The notes under the pieces are model-generated. The model searched no databases, was not told the DNA's origin, and was given only the letters and a program-made list of their open reading frames with translations. Made by a program: the position numbers and the translations under genes. Positions 1-7,463 of a DNA stretch of 64,000 nucleotides are shown here, piece after piece. The DNA is from Intrasporangiaceae bacterium URHB0013 (GTDB lineage: Bacteria; Actinomycetota; Actinomycetes; Actinomycetales; Dermatophilaceae). The stretch covers positions 62,001-126,000 of the forward strand of contig JIBA01000018.1 in NCBI GenBank assembly GCA_000620545.1, given 5' to 3'. How positions within the stretch are numbered: the first letter of the stretch is position 1; each line of letters opens with the position of its first letter.

Positions 1-1
1 G

Positions 2-1309
2 CGCACCGGATTGACCACCGTCGGGATGCCCGGCGCGGTGCAAGGACTCCAGGCCGAGGATCCGACCTTGGCCGACCTGATCAAGCCCCAGGGGTACGTC
101 ACCGCGCAGATCGGCAAGAACCACCTGGGTGACCGCAACGAGTTCCTCCCCACGGTCCACGGTTTCGACGAGTTCTACGGCAACCTGTACCACCTCAACG
201 CCGAGGAGGAGCCGGAGCAGCCGGACTACCCCGTCGAGCATCCCGCGTTCCAGCGCTTCTTCAAGCCCCGTGGGGTGCTCGACTGCAAGGCCACTTCGAC
301 CGACGACGACACGGTCGACGAGCGCTTTGGGCGGGTCGGCAAGCAGACCATCCACGACAGTGGCCCCTTGACGCGGAAGCGGATGGAAACCATCGAGGAC
401 GACCTGTTGGCTCACTCGGTCGACTTCATGAAACGCGCACACGAGGCAGGCAAGCCTTTCCTGCTCTGGCACAACACCACCCGGATGCACGTGTGGACCC
501 ACCTGTCCGACCGGTGGAGAGACAAGACCGGGTTGGGGGTCTACGCCGACGGCATGCAGGAGCTGGACTGGGTCGTCGGCGAGCTGCTGGGCACCGTGGA
601 GGATCTGGGCATAGCGGAGGACACGATAGTGATCTTCACGACCGACAACGGCGCCGAGAAGTTCAGCTGGCCCGATGGGGGCACGTCCCCGTTCCGCGGC
701 GAGAAGGGCCTCGGTTGGGAGGGCGGGTTCAGGGCACCCTTCCTCATCCGCTGGCCCGGCCACATACCGTCAGGGCAGGTGCTCAACGGCATCTTCTCGC
801 TGGAAGACGTGCTCCCCACGCTGCTGGCGGCCGCCGGGCTGCCCGATGTCAAAGACAAGCTGCTCGCCGGGCACCAAGCCGGCGAGAAGTACTTCAAGGT
901 CCACCTCGACGGCTACAACCAGCTGCCGTACCTGTCAGGCGAGACCGAGGAGTCGGCCCGCAACGAGTTCTTCTACTACGGCGAGCACGACCTGTTCGCC
1001 GTTCGGTATCGCAACTGGAAGATCCACTTCCAGGTCAAGGACGACTGGTTCACCGGCCAGCTCAAGAGGTCCACGGTTCCCATGCCCGTGAACCTGCGGG
1101 TCGACCCGTTCGAGCAGCACATGCAAGCCCCCGGCTATCCCATCTACGTCGGCGAGAAGCTTTGGACGGTCATGCCGGCGGGCTACATCCTGCAGCTGCA
1201 TGCCCAGACCTTCCACGACTTTCCGCCGCGGCAGGCCCCCGCCGACTTCAACCCGTCCGCCATGCTTGGCCACGTGCTCAAGCAGGTCGCCGGCGGGATC
1301 GCGAACTGA
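2..1309 (+). CDS. Arylsulfatase family protein, 5' end outside window
   Basis: Sulfatases hydrolyse sulfate esters with a formylglycine made from an active-site Cys or Ser. The reading frame is open to the window edge and begins with RTGLT, which aligns with about residue 69 of the complete paralogue at 58152-59651. About 68 residues, including the active-site CxAxR motif, therefore lie upstream. Conserved parts seen are GKNHLGD, HGFDEFYGNLYHLNAEEEPE, the metal-site TTDNG and PFRGEKGLGWEGG. A TTG at 11 is not a real start. The FGE gene follows 61 bases downstream, so this looks like a sulfatase with its own maturase. The natural substrate cannot be read from sequence. The family call is firm; only the N-terminus is unseen. 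Confidence 0.9.
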   Translation, partial: RTGLTTVGMPGAVQGLQAEDPTLADLIKPQGYVTAQIGKNHLGDRNEFLPTVHGFDEFYGNLYHLNAEEEPEQPDYPVEHPAFQRFFKPRGVLDCKATSTDDDTVDERFGRVGKQTIHDSGPLTRKRMETIEDDLLAHSVDFMKRAHEAGKPFLLWHNTTRMHVWTHLSDRWRDKTGLGVYADGMQELDWVVGELLGTVEDLGIAEDTIVIFTTDNGAEKFSWPDGGTSPFRGEKGLGWEGGFRAPFLIRWPGHIPSGQVLNGIFSLEDVLPTLLAAAGLPDVKDKLLAGHQAGEKYFKVHLDGYNQLPYLSGETEESARNEFFYYGEHDLFAVRYRNWKIHFQVKDDWFTGQLKRSTVPMPVNLRVDPFEQHMQAPGYPIYVGEKLWTVMPAGYILQLHAQTFHDFPPRQAPADFNPSAMLGHVLKQVAGGIAN

Positions 1310-1370
1310 CGAGGCGTCGAGCGCTGTGCCCGGTGTTGAGTCCCGACGGTGGATGGGCGAGGCTAGCCTC

Positions 1371-2339
1371 ATGAGCCTCGCCTCCCCATCGGATCCGCCT
1401 CTTGCTGCGCCCTCCGCCGGCATGGTGTGGGTGCCCGGCGGTGAGTTCGCAATGGGCTCCGAACAGTTCTATCCCGAGGAGGCGCCGGTCCGGCGCGTCG
1501 CCGTCGACGGCTTCTGGATGGACGAGCACCTGGTGACCAACGAAGAGTTCACCACCTTCGTGAACGCCACTGGCTACGTCACGGTTGCGGAGCGCCCGCT
1601 CGCCGCGGCCGACTACCCGGGGGCCGACCCGACCCTGTTGGCACCTGGGTCCGTGGTGTTTCGTCGAAGCAACGGCCCAGTCGACCTGCGCGACAACCGA
1701 ATGTGGTGGGAGTACGTGCTGGGCGCCTCGTGGAGCAGGCCCGAGGGTGGAGGCAGCGATCTGGACGGCCGTGCGCAGCACCCGGTGGTGCACGTCTCCT
1801 GGGAGGACGTGCACGCGTTCGCACGGTGGTCTGGCAAGCAGTTGCCGACCGAGGCCGAGTGGGAGTTCGCGGCGCGGGGTGGTCTCACCGATGCGATCTT
1901 CGCGTGGGGTGACGAACACTTCCCCGGCGGGCGGGCAATGGCGAACACCTGGCAGGGCGAGTTCCCCTGGCAGAACCTGCTCGTGGATGGGTACGAAGGC
2001 ACGTCGCCGGTCGGCAGCTTCCCACCCAACGGCTACGGGCTCCTCGACATCACCGGCAATGTCTGGGAATGGACAAGCGACTACTACACGACCCCGAGCT
2101 CGAACCAGCACTCGTGCTGTGTGCCAAGCAACCCCCGAGTCGCCAGCCCCGACGACTCCTACGCCGCGGCCGGTGAACCGGGTTCACACCTCGCGCGAAT
2201 GGTCATCAAGGGCGGGTCACATCTGTGCGCCCCGAACTACTGCCTGCGCTACCGCCCAGCGGCGCGTCAGCCTCAGATGGTCGACACCGGCACGGCACAC
2301 CTCGGCTTCCGTTGCATCACGCGGCCCACTTCGATTTGA
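1371..2339 (+). CDS. Formylglycine-generating enzyme (sulfatase maturase)
   Basis: Oxidises the active-site Cys of sulfatases to formylglycine. The 322-residue product opens with the family signature GMVWVPGGEFAMGSE, has LPTEAEWEFAARGG and GNVWEWTSD in the middle, and ends with GGSHLCAPNYCLRYRPAAR, which carries the pair of cysteines used for copper-dependent catalysis in aerobic FGEs. The ATG at 1371 is preferred because GGGCGAGG lies about 8 bases upstream; an ATG at 1353 is possible. It follows the sulfatase gene in the same direction, so co-expression is likely. It is paralogous to the FGE at 59711-60703 but clearly diverged from it. Confidence 0.93.
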   Translation: MSLASPSDPPLAAPSAGMVWVPGGEFAMGSEQFYPEEAPVRRVAVDGFWMDEHLVTNEEFTTFVNATGYVTVAERPLAAADYPGADPTLLAPGSVVFRRSNGPVDLRDNRMWWEYVLGASWSRPEGGGSDLDGRAQHPVVHVSWEDVHAFARWSGKQLPTEAEWEFAARGGLTDAIFAWGDEHFPGGRAMANTWQGEFPWQNLLVDGYEGTSPVGSFPPNGYGLLDITGNVWEWTSDYYTTPSSNQHSCCVPSNPRVASPDDSYAAAGEPGSHLARMVIKGGSHLCAPNYCLRYRPAARQPQMVDTGTAHLGFRCITRPTSI

Positions 2340-2429
2340 CGGCCGGAATCACAGGACTCCCTTCGCTCACGACGTGGGCGGTGAGGAAATGCACGCGGTG
2401 CCGGTCGAAGTTGCCGCGGGCTGTGTCCC

Positions 2430-2579
2430 TTGGACCGCGCGGAGAAGTTGCGAGTGGCGCGCGCCATGTACGAGAGCCGAGAACACGACCTCTTGGCCAT
2501 CGCCCGCGTCGTAGGCGTCAGCAGGGCCTCCGTGTCTCGAGCGCTGGCTCAGACGAAGATCGACAATCTTCCCCGTTGA
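2430..2579 (+). pseudogene. Serine recombinase (resolvase) C-terminal remnant
   Basis: A 49-codon open stretch reads LDRAEKLRVARAMYESREH then DLLAIARVVGVSRASVSRAL and ends in a stop. This matches the helix-turn-helix that closes resolvase/invertase serine recombinases. No catalytic domain is present upstream: the same frame soon meets a stop, and the GR-rich hinge seems to lie in a shifted frame. I read it as the leftover tail of a transposon or integrative-element recombinase at the junction between the sulfatase pair and the accessory region. Confidence 0.6.
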
Positions 2580-3324
2580 AGTCGGCCGGCTCCGCTCGTC
2601 CTTGGAACGGGTGGGCCGGCCAAGGACTCCTTTTTGCGTCTCCGGTCCCACTCAGACCCCTTCGGCGCATGACTGAACGCCTCTGACCCGCAGCAAGACG
2701 TCGAGTTACGTGTCCAGCGTCTGGCTGGACTGGGTCGCCTGGAGCGCGATTGCAGGAGGCGGGCGGACTCCTCCTGTCGGGCCGATGAGAGAGCATCGCT
2801 CGTCCGGAGCTTGATCGGGCGGCGCAGCAAGCGGGATGGCCCGAGGCTGCCCTAGCCCAAGGAAGGTGTGTCGCCACCTGACTGCGAGGGTGCCGGCCGC
2901 ACGGACCTAAACGTGGGGGCTCGGGCCTGCAGCACAGCGTCCACCATGAGCGGCGTCGGAATGCTTGGCCGACGAGCGGCGGGTACGTTGCAGTGGTGAC
3001 GCCCAAGGCGGCCCCGCCGCCCGGAATCTTCAGTCGCGCTCTGTGTCAGCGAACCCGCTTGGTGCTTCTTTCACCAGCAGCGGCCGCGCAGGGATGATTG
3101 TGACGATTCGGGACCAGCCGAAACCGACATGCTGGACCTGGCCACCGGGGTCCTGATGCAGCAGCGCCACTGCAAGGGATGTCTCCCGTCCTGTCCGCGA
3201 CGAGCCCCGGATCCGGTTCGTACGCGACGCCTGACAGCGAAGGCAGCGGAGGAAACGACACCCAGCCCGAACTGAGGGGGACCTCTCTGTTTGTGAATCT
3301 GCGCAATCTGGTCCCGCACCGAGC
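2580..3324. other. Gene-poor stretch with a possible ANTAR-like scrap
   Basis: I see no intact gene here on either strand. From 3117 one frame reads AETDMLDLATGVLMQQRH, which resembles the start of an ANTAR RNA-binding domain (compare DLAVAVDLVMLHRR in the intact protein at 51784-52044), but it is short and isolated. The rest shows no recognisable product. The region appears to be decayed accessory DNA. Confidence 0.3.
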
Positions 3325-3557
3325 GACACCGTGGCACGGTGGGCGAGACACCGGGGGGTGTCCCGGGAAGCGGCTTTCCTCCCAAGGGGGGCGGAAGATC
3401 GTGCGGTGTGAGTCGCGGACGCGCGCTGCCATCGTGAGGGGGACTTGCGACGGCAGCGCCCTGGCGCGCTCGGAAGTGCTGTAGTCCTAGAGCGCCACGC
3501 GGCGCGAGCGCCCTTGGGCAGGTGGAGGACTCGGCGACGCTCCCTTCATCATGGCGG
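3325..3557 (+). repeat. Repeat B, copy 1 (noncoding, palindrome-rich)
   Basis: Closely similar to 27545-27782, same orientation, with scattered substitutions and short indels. It contains a 7-bp palindrome CACCGTG-g-CACGGTG at 3327-3341, a hairpin GACACC-GGGG-GGTGTC at 3347-3362, and a GCGCTGCC/GGCAGCGC inverted pair further on. No convincing reading frame runs through it. In copy 2 one arm of the GACACC hairpin carries C to T, which still pairs as a wobble. It directly precedes repeat A here, while in the second locus B follows A. Confidence 0.75.
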
Positions 3558-3625
3558 CCAGTTGCGGGGGTGTCTGGTGATTGGGGCTCAGATGGTCCGT
3601 GATCTCGCGGGCCCTCTACTCCCCT

Positions 3626-3859
3626 GCCGCCAGTGCTCGACGTGCACCCAGAGTTCGCCCGGACCGCCCCGGCGCGCCAGACCCCTGAGCGCGCAACCGG
3701 CTGCTCACGTTCTGCGCGGATCAGTACGCCGCCGGCCGCTCCATCCACGAGCTGGCCGGGCTGACCGGTCGGTCACAGTCGGCGGTGCCTCGCGCGCTCG
3801 ACCAGGCCGGCGTACGTTGTCGCGGTCGTGGTGCCCGGCCGGTCTATGAGGCCAACTGA
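3626..3859 (+). pseudogene. Frameshifted helix-turn-helix regulator
   Basis: In one frame the DNA reads VLDVHPEFARTAPARQTPER; a frameshift near 3690 moves it to a second frame that reads LLTFCADQYAAGRSIHELAG then LTGRSQSAVPRALDQAGV and stops at 3857-3859. This is the same protein as the intact 82-residue HTH product at 26909-27157 (SIHELAEMTGRTQSAVRRAL). The start codon is also lost. The DNA-binding helix has V-P-R in place of V-R-R. The gene is dead, but its flanking DNA is conserved. Confidence 0.7.
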
Positions 3860-3862
3860 GTG

Positions 3863-3900
3863 GCGCGGCCCGCCCGGGGTGGGGGTTGAGCGGGCCGCGC
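3863..3900 (+). terminator. Hairpin after HTH relic
   Basis: GCGCGGCCCGC at 3863-3873 pairs perfectly with GCGGGCCGCGC at 3890-3900, four bases after the relic's stop codon. The equivalent hairpin follows the intact HTH gene near 27160 with one mismatch. Position suggests a terminator or attenuator; there is no U-tract, as is common in actinobacteria. Confidence 0.5.
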
Positions 3901-4189
3901 CCCTGCATGCCGACGGTGGGGGAACCGGGCAGCAGGATGCCCGTCGAGTAAGGGGGAACCGACGGGCACGCGAGAGAGATTGTGCCGGAACCGGGCCGGG
4001 GCCTGTGAGACTTCGCCAAACTGATTTCTCGATCTGCCGAAGCCCGTGGGCTCGGCGGGGGGTGCAACGCGCGCCCGCCGAGAACAGGGGGGCATCGACG
4101 GGCGCGGCAGTAGTCCTAGTTCCCTTCCAACGCTCCCCTAAACATCGCCGTGGAGAATTCCGTCAGGATTCAGACACTCGATCGTCTAT

Positions 4190-4227
4190 CCCCTGACGGC
4201 GCAACCCCCCGAGTGCGCCGTCAGGGG
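4190..4227. terminator. Strong 14-bp hairpin
   Basis: Arms at 4190-4203 and 4214-4227 (CCCCTGACGGCGCA and its exact complement) with a 10-base loop. No gene ends immediately next to it, so it may be a terminator for an unseen transcript or part of the structured locus that continues to 4507. Confidence 0.5.
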
Positions 4228-4277
4228 CCCCGGGTGCTCGTGGAAGGGCCCCGGGGCCCGCCGCAGACGCGACCCAC

Positions 4278-4335
4278 TGTGCCCACCACTGCGACACGCG
4301 GTCTTAGAAGTCGACACAGACCGCGATTGGGCACA
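4278..4335. other. Nested inverted repeats
   Basis: An outer stem TGTGCCCA (4278-4285) with TGGGCACA (4328-4335) encloses an inner stem CGCGGTCT (4297-4304) with AGACCGCG (4318-4325) around a 13-base loop. Both stems are perfect. No reading frame explains them. They lie between two simple hairpins, making the whole 4190-4370 stretch unusually structured. Confidence 0.45.
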
Positions 4336-4339
4336 CTAA

Positions 4340-4368
4340 GGCCCGCCGCGCGATATGCGCGGCGGGCC
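4340..4368. terminator. GC-rich terminator-like hairpin
   Basis: GGCCCGCCGCGC at 4340-4351 pairs perfectly with GCGCGGCGGGCC at 4357-4368 across a five-base loop. It is a typical stable actinobacterial terminator form; it could end a minus-strand transcript coming from the 4502-4729 relic and the structure at 4400-4507. Confidence 0.5.
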
Positions 4369-4399
4369 CCATTCGTGCTCTGACCTGCGGATACTACTC

Positions 4400-4507
4400 G
4401 CCGGGCAGGAGTCGAACCGTGCGTCGCTTGTCCTGATTCAAAGTGAGAAGGACAGCACGCTGAACCGAGCGTGAGCCACTCCCAAACGCACGGACACGTC
4501 ACCCGGC
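4400..4507 (-). ncRNA. Candidate structured RNA with nested multi-stem fold
   Basis: Four stems nest consistently. P1 pairs 4400-4406 with 4501-4507; its last pair is C-A on the plus strand but G-U on the minus strand, favouring a minus-strand RNA. P2 pairs 4417-4424 with 4486-4493 (8 bp, perfect). Inside P2 are hairpin P3 at 4456-4473 (6 bp, 6-base loop) and hairpin P4 at 4429-4454 (6 bp, 14-base loop). A GGTTCGACTCC string looks like a tRNA T-loop, but the length (108 nt) and the P2 enclosure do not fit a tRNA. Family unknown. The P1 arm overlaps the stop codon of the gene relic upstream. Confidence 0.4.
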
Positions 4508-4729
4508 GGCCAGAAAGTCGAACAACTTGTCGGCGGCCGCACGTGCATCGGCTGCCACCTCGTCCCACGAGGTCGATGACATCAGGGCTCGACGTCAGAT
4601 CGCGGAGCTCTCGAAGGTAGGCCTCGTCTCGGTCGGTGAGCACCATCTTCCGACGTCCGACTCGACCAGCCAGCCGGACAACAGCGCCTGTACCTGCTGC
4701 AGGTCCGCCCATGCGTTCCAGTCGTCCAT
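4502..4729 (-). pseudogene. Small hypothetical gene, apparently frameshifted
   Basis: From the ATG at 4729 the frame reads MDDWNAWADLQQVQALLSGW and ends DEVAADARAAADKLFDFLAAG with a stop at 4502-4504; start and end share one frame. In between, that frame has a stop (TGA after FESSAI), while a neighbouring frame reads VLTDRDEAYLRELRDL, which looks like real protein. The simplest reading is two compensating frameshifts in a gene of about 75 codons. I do not recognise the family. Confidence 0.4.
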
Positions 4730-4954
4730 GTGAAGCGTCGTCACTCGGCATTGGCATGCGGAGGCGTACGACGCGCAGGTAGCGCTCCTCGACGTCGCGC
4801 GGGATTCGGCGTCTCACAGAGCCACTGTCGCACGGACGTACGGATCTGCCGCGCGCAGGACTTTCGACGATGCCCGGGCCCGAGGTCGTGACTTGAGCGG
4901 GGTGTCAGTGGGCGGGCTCTGGCCAGCTGCTGACCCTCTGCGAGACCATCAGAC

Positions 4955-5350
4955 ATGGAGCCCTCGTCCCCCGTCGTGACACGCTGGTTGGCCGCTGGTG
5001 ACTCAGGTGATGTCGAGGTGTTCGACGAGCTCTTGCACGGCGATGTCGTGGTCCATGCACCACGAGGCCTATCGACCAAGAATCTCGAAGCAGAAAAGCA
5101 GGTGTGGCGGGACGCCGTGGCAGCGATAGCGGATCTTCGCCACGAGGTTCAGGAAATCGTGGCGGAGGGGGACGTCGAAATGGCACGTGTCGTCGTCACC
5201 GGCACTCTTCTTCGTGAGTTCGCCGGCGTCTCCGGGAGTGGCCGATTCTTCCGGATGGATCAGGCAGTGATCTGCCATCTGGATGGCGGCAAGATTCACG
5301 AAGCTTGGGAGATCGCCGACGTTGGCTCCTTGGTCGACGACATCTCGTGA
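4955..5350 (+). CDS. SnoaL-like / NTF2-fold small protein
   Basis: A 131-residue protein with the SnoaL-like (NTF2 superfamily) pattern: VTRWLAAGDSGDVEVFDELL at the N-terminus, then DVVVHAPRGL, and a C-terminal FFRMDQAVICHLDGGKIHEAWEI strand pair typical of polyketide-cyclase-like and ester-cyclase-like folds. Members bind or isomerise small ligands in a conical pocket; the substrate cannot be told here. It stands alone: its upstream neighbour is a minus-strand gene relic and the IS110 element begins 45 bases downstream. Start chosen at the ATG at 4955. Confidence 0.75.
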   Translation: MEPSSPVVTRWLAAGDSGDVEVFDELLHGDVVVHAPRGLSTKNLEAEKQVWRDAVAAIADLRHEVQEIVAEGDVEMARVVVTGTLLREFAGVSGSGRFFRMDQAVICHLDGGKIHEAWEIADVGSLVDDIS

Positions 5351-5405
5351 CACAGTGGCACGTACCGGCGCCTGAGTGGACGTCCTGTCATGGCACCCCT
5401 TTAGG

Positions 5406-6608
5406 TCAAGACCTGGCGAGGGCTGGGGTTCTACGCTGGCTGGTGACGGGTCCGGGAAGAGGCTTGTTCGAAGAGCCGGTGTGGGGTTGTGAGCCGGTCA
5501 CGCTGGAGTCAGAGTCGTTGCCCCGGTGCCCTCCCGGGCCCGTCACCTCACCCGCCTGACGTTCGAAGTCGCGACGGTTCTGGTCGTCGAGCATCCTTGA
5601 GTACACGACGTTCGACAGGCGTCGCTTGGACGACCGCATCGCCATCAGCGAGGGCGTGCCGCCGGCCTTGCGGGCGTCGTAGAACTCCCGCCCGGGAGTC
5701 GGGTTGCGCAGCTGCACGACGGCCATGATGTGCGGCGTCCGGTTGATCCGGCGGTTGCCGGCACGAGAGAGCCGATGGCGTTGCTGCGCCCCGGAGGATG
5801 CGTCCAGGGGCGCGGTCCCGTTCCAGGACGCGAAGCGGTCCTTGTCGCGGAACCGGTGGATGTCCCCGACGTCGGCCAGCAGCCGCGCGGCGCCCGTCGG
5901 GCCGATCCCGGTCAGCTCCAACAGGCTCGAGCCGCGCTCGGTCACCAGCGTCGTGAGCTCTTTCTCGGCGGCCTTGATCTTGCGGTCGATCACCTCGAGC
6001 TCACCGATCAGCTCGACGACCAGACGGCGCCGGGTCTTGCCGACCAGGTCACGCGGCTTGACCGTCGCGACCAGAGCGCGAGCCTGTGGCGCGGACAAGA
6101 ACGTCTTCGCCCCGCCCGGGATCAGTTCCAGCAGAAGCCGATGCAGCCGGTTGACCGTCTGAGTCCGGGCCCGGCCCAGCTCGTCGCGGCGGTCGACCAT
6201 CATGCCCATCACGACCAGATCGTCCTCGACCACCACGGGCCTCAGCCCGGGGTCGGCTGGGGCGTACAGCGCGGCGAGGGCGACCGAGTGCGCATCGACC
6301 GGGTCGGTCTTGCGGGCGTTGCCGGTCGCGAAGAACCGCACTTGCGCCGACAGCTTCGTCGGGACGTCGAGCACTCATTCCCCGTCGTGCACGAGCCGGT
6401 GCGCGATATGTCGGCCGATGCCGTTGCAGCCCTCGACCGCCCACACCCGCTCCCCGATCGCGCCGTGGCCTCGGCCCGCGGCGAGCATCGCCGCGTAGCC
6501 AGCCTCGTTGGTGTCGAACCGGCCCACCTGCAGCACCCGCCCGCCCTGGTCGATGACCTCGATCGTGGCCGAGCGCTTGTGCGGGTCCATCCCGATGATC
6601 ACGCTCAT
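5406..6608 (-). pseudogene. IS110 transposase with in-frame stop
   Basis: The N-terminal DEDD domain starts MSVIIGMDPHKRSATIEV (start at 6608), has WAVEGCNGIGRHIA, then reads VHDGE, a TGA at 6375-6377, and continues in the same frame with LDVPTKLSAQVRFFATGNARKTDPVDAH. The C-terminal IS116/IS110/IS902 domain follows: LTGIGPTGAARLLADVGD then SGAQQRHRLSRAGNRRIN, with the Ser-containing motif of this family. Only one nonsense codon separates it from an intact protein of about 400 residues, so it is either recently inactivated or read through. The last 50 residues (GPGGHRGNDSDSSVTGSQPH and on) are low-complexity and probably translate a noncoding element end. Confidence 0.85.
5442..5547. ncRNA. 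Candidate guide-RNA segment of IS110 copy 1
   Basis: The ends form a long stem: 5442-5456 pairs with 5533-5547 over 15 bp with a single T-G wobble (C-A on the other strand). The roughly 76 bases between are nearly identical to those in the second IS110 copy (8788-8894) even though the transposase coding parts of the two copies differ much more. IS110-family elements carry a noncoding bridge or seeker RNA at one end; this position inside the element's transposase-3' end fits the IS1111-like arrangement. The strand is unresolved. Confidence 0.4.
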
Positions 6609-6907
6609 TGCCCTGCACCTCCTCGTTCACTCAGTGATGTGGAAGCGGGGAGGGCATCGCTACTTTGAGCAGAACAAACCCCTTTAGAGCCTCTCCTCGC
6701 GCGGTGCCCGACGAGAGCGCATGCCATGAGAGAGCCACACCAATGACGCCGGTGGGCAGCCGCATATGAGAGCGTTTCGCCGAGCACCTAGACCGAGTCT
6801 GGCCGGACACCGATCCTGCGACGAGTCTCTAAGTAGCCGCGGTGGGTGCAAGACCGGTTGCGCTCCTACTGGAACGTGTACCCAGACTCGCCGGAGGGCG
6901 CCGTCAC

Positions 6908-7285
6908 TCAAGGGCACCTGTTCCCCGAGTCGACCTGCCATGTGCCGTCAGGCCCCATGAGCGCATGGACAGTCACCGAGCCCGAACGAAGGGTTGCCCC
7001 TGCGGTATCCGAGGCGACCACCCGCCAGCCGTGAACCGGGATGTCCGAGACGCCACCATGCGTCGCAAACCACGCCACCGCCGCAGTGGGCGTGGCCTGA
7101 CCCCCTCGGTCGGACACCAGCGAGAGCGCAAACGCGCCGCCTTGGGCACAGCCCGCCCTTGGGCCCGTAGCCGCCGAGCTCGTGCTTGATCCCTCGGCTG
7201 CGGCCTGAACCTGTTTTGCTGCCGACGCGCAGCCGCCCACGACCGACAACAGCAGCGCTGCCACGAGGACAATGGACCGGTTCAC
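6908..7285 (-). CDS. Putative lipoprotein
   Basis: A signal peptide VNRSIVLVAALLLSVVGGCA carries a lipobox (VGGC) at residues 14-17, so the mature protein should be lipid-anchored outside the membrane. The remaining 109 residues contain two further Cys (CAQGG near the start, NRCP at the end) that could form a disulfide, and a VHGWRVVASDTAGATLRSGS strand-rich part. Family not recognised. GTG at 7285 gives the best signal peptide; GTG at 7300 and TTG at 7318 are alternatives. It is transcribed away from the plus-strand gene at 7464. Confidence 0.65.
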   Translation of the reverse strand: MNRSIVLVAALLLSVVGGCASAAKQVQAAAEGSSTSSAATGPRAGCAQGGAFALSLVSDRGGQATPTAAVAWFATHGGVSDIPVHGWRVVASDTAGATLRSGSVTVHALMGPDGTWQVDSGNRCP

Positions 7286-7463
7286 TCTCCCATCGTGCAC
7301 TGAAGGCGACCCGGACAAAGCGGAACCTCCGCAACGTCCGGAAATGCCGCGGGTCGCACGCGCCGAGTGACGACTTCGCCGGTGGCCGTTGCAGAGAGGC
7401 GTCTCTCACGACACTTGTGCCTCGAAGCCGACTGGCAACTGAGACTCGCGTTACGGTGCGTCG

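Larger units (their letters stand above)
3626..4106 (+). repeat. Repeat A, copy 1 (HTH gene relic plus conserved downstream DNA)
   Basis: Similar to 26922-27390 over its whole length. The first half is a damaged copy of the helix-turn-helix gene that is intact at 26909-27157; the second half is noncoding but well conserved, including an 8-bp hairpin GCCCGTCG/CGACGGGC at 3939-3967 whose stem is identical in both copies while the loop differs. The conserved noncoding tail suggests a site or RNA that belongs with the HTH gene rather than random decay. Confidence 0.75.
5395..6687 (-). mobile_element. IS110-family insertion sequence, copy 1
   Basis: Transposase frame on the minus strand bracketed by a 10-bp direct repeat ACCCCTTTAG at 5395-5404 and 6678-6687. 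The transposase stop codon lies two bases from the left repeat, which fits a true element end. IS110 elements lack terminal inverted repeats and insert by a DEDD recombinase guided by an element-encoded RNA, so the direct repeats may be the split target or core sequence. The 5' leader (6609-6677) is short. Confidence 0.7.

Noticed and set aside
3117-3185. ANTAR-like peptide AETDMLDLATGVLMQQRH
   Set aside because: Only about 20 residues, isolated and without the rest of the domain; noted within the gene-poor stretch but not called a gene.
4400-4507. tRNA(Gln-TTG)-like reading of the structured element
   Set aside because: There is a CTTTGAA loop and a T-loop-like string, but the T stem fails, the length is 108 nt and the 8-bp P2 stem encloses the middle. 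Kept as an unknown structured RNA instead.
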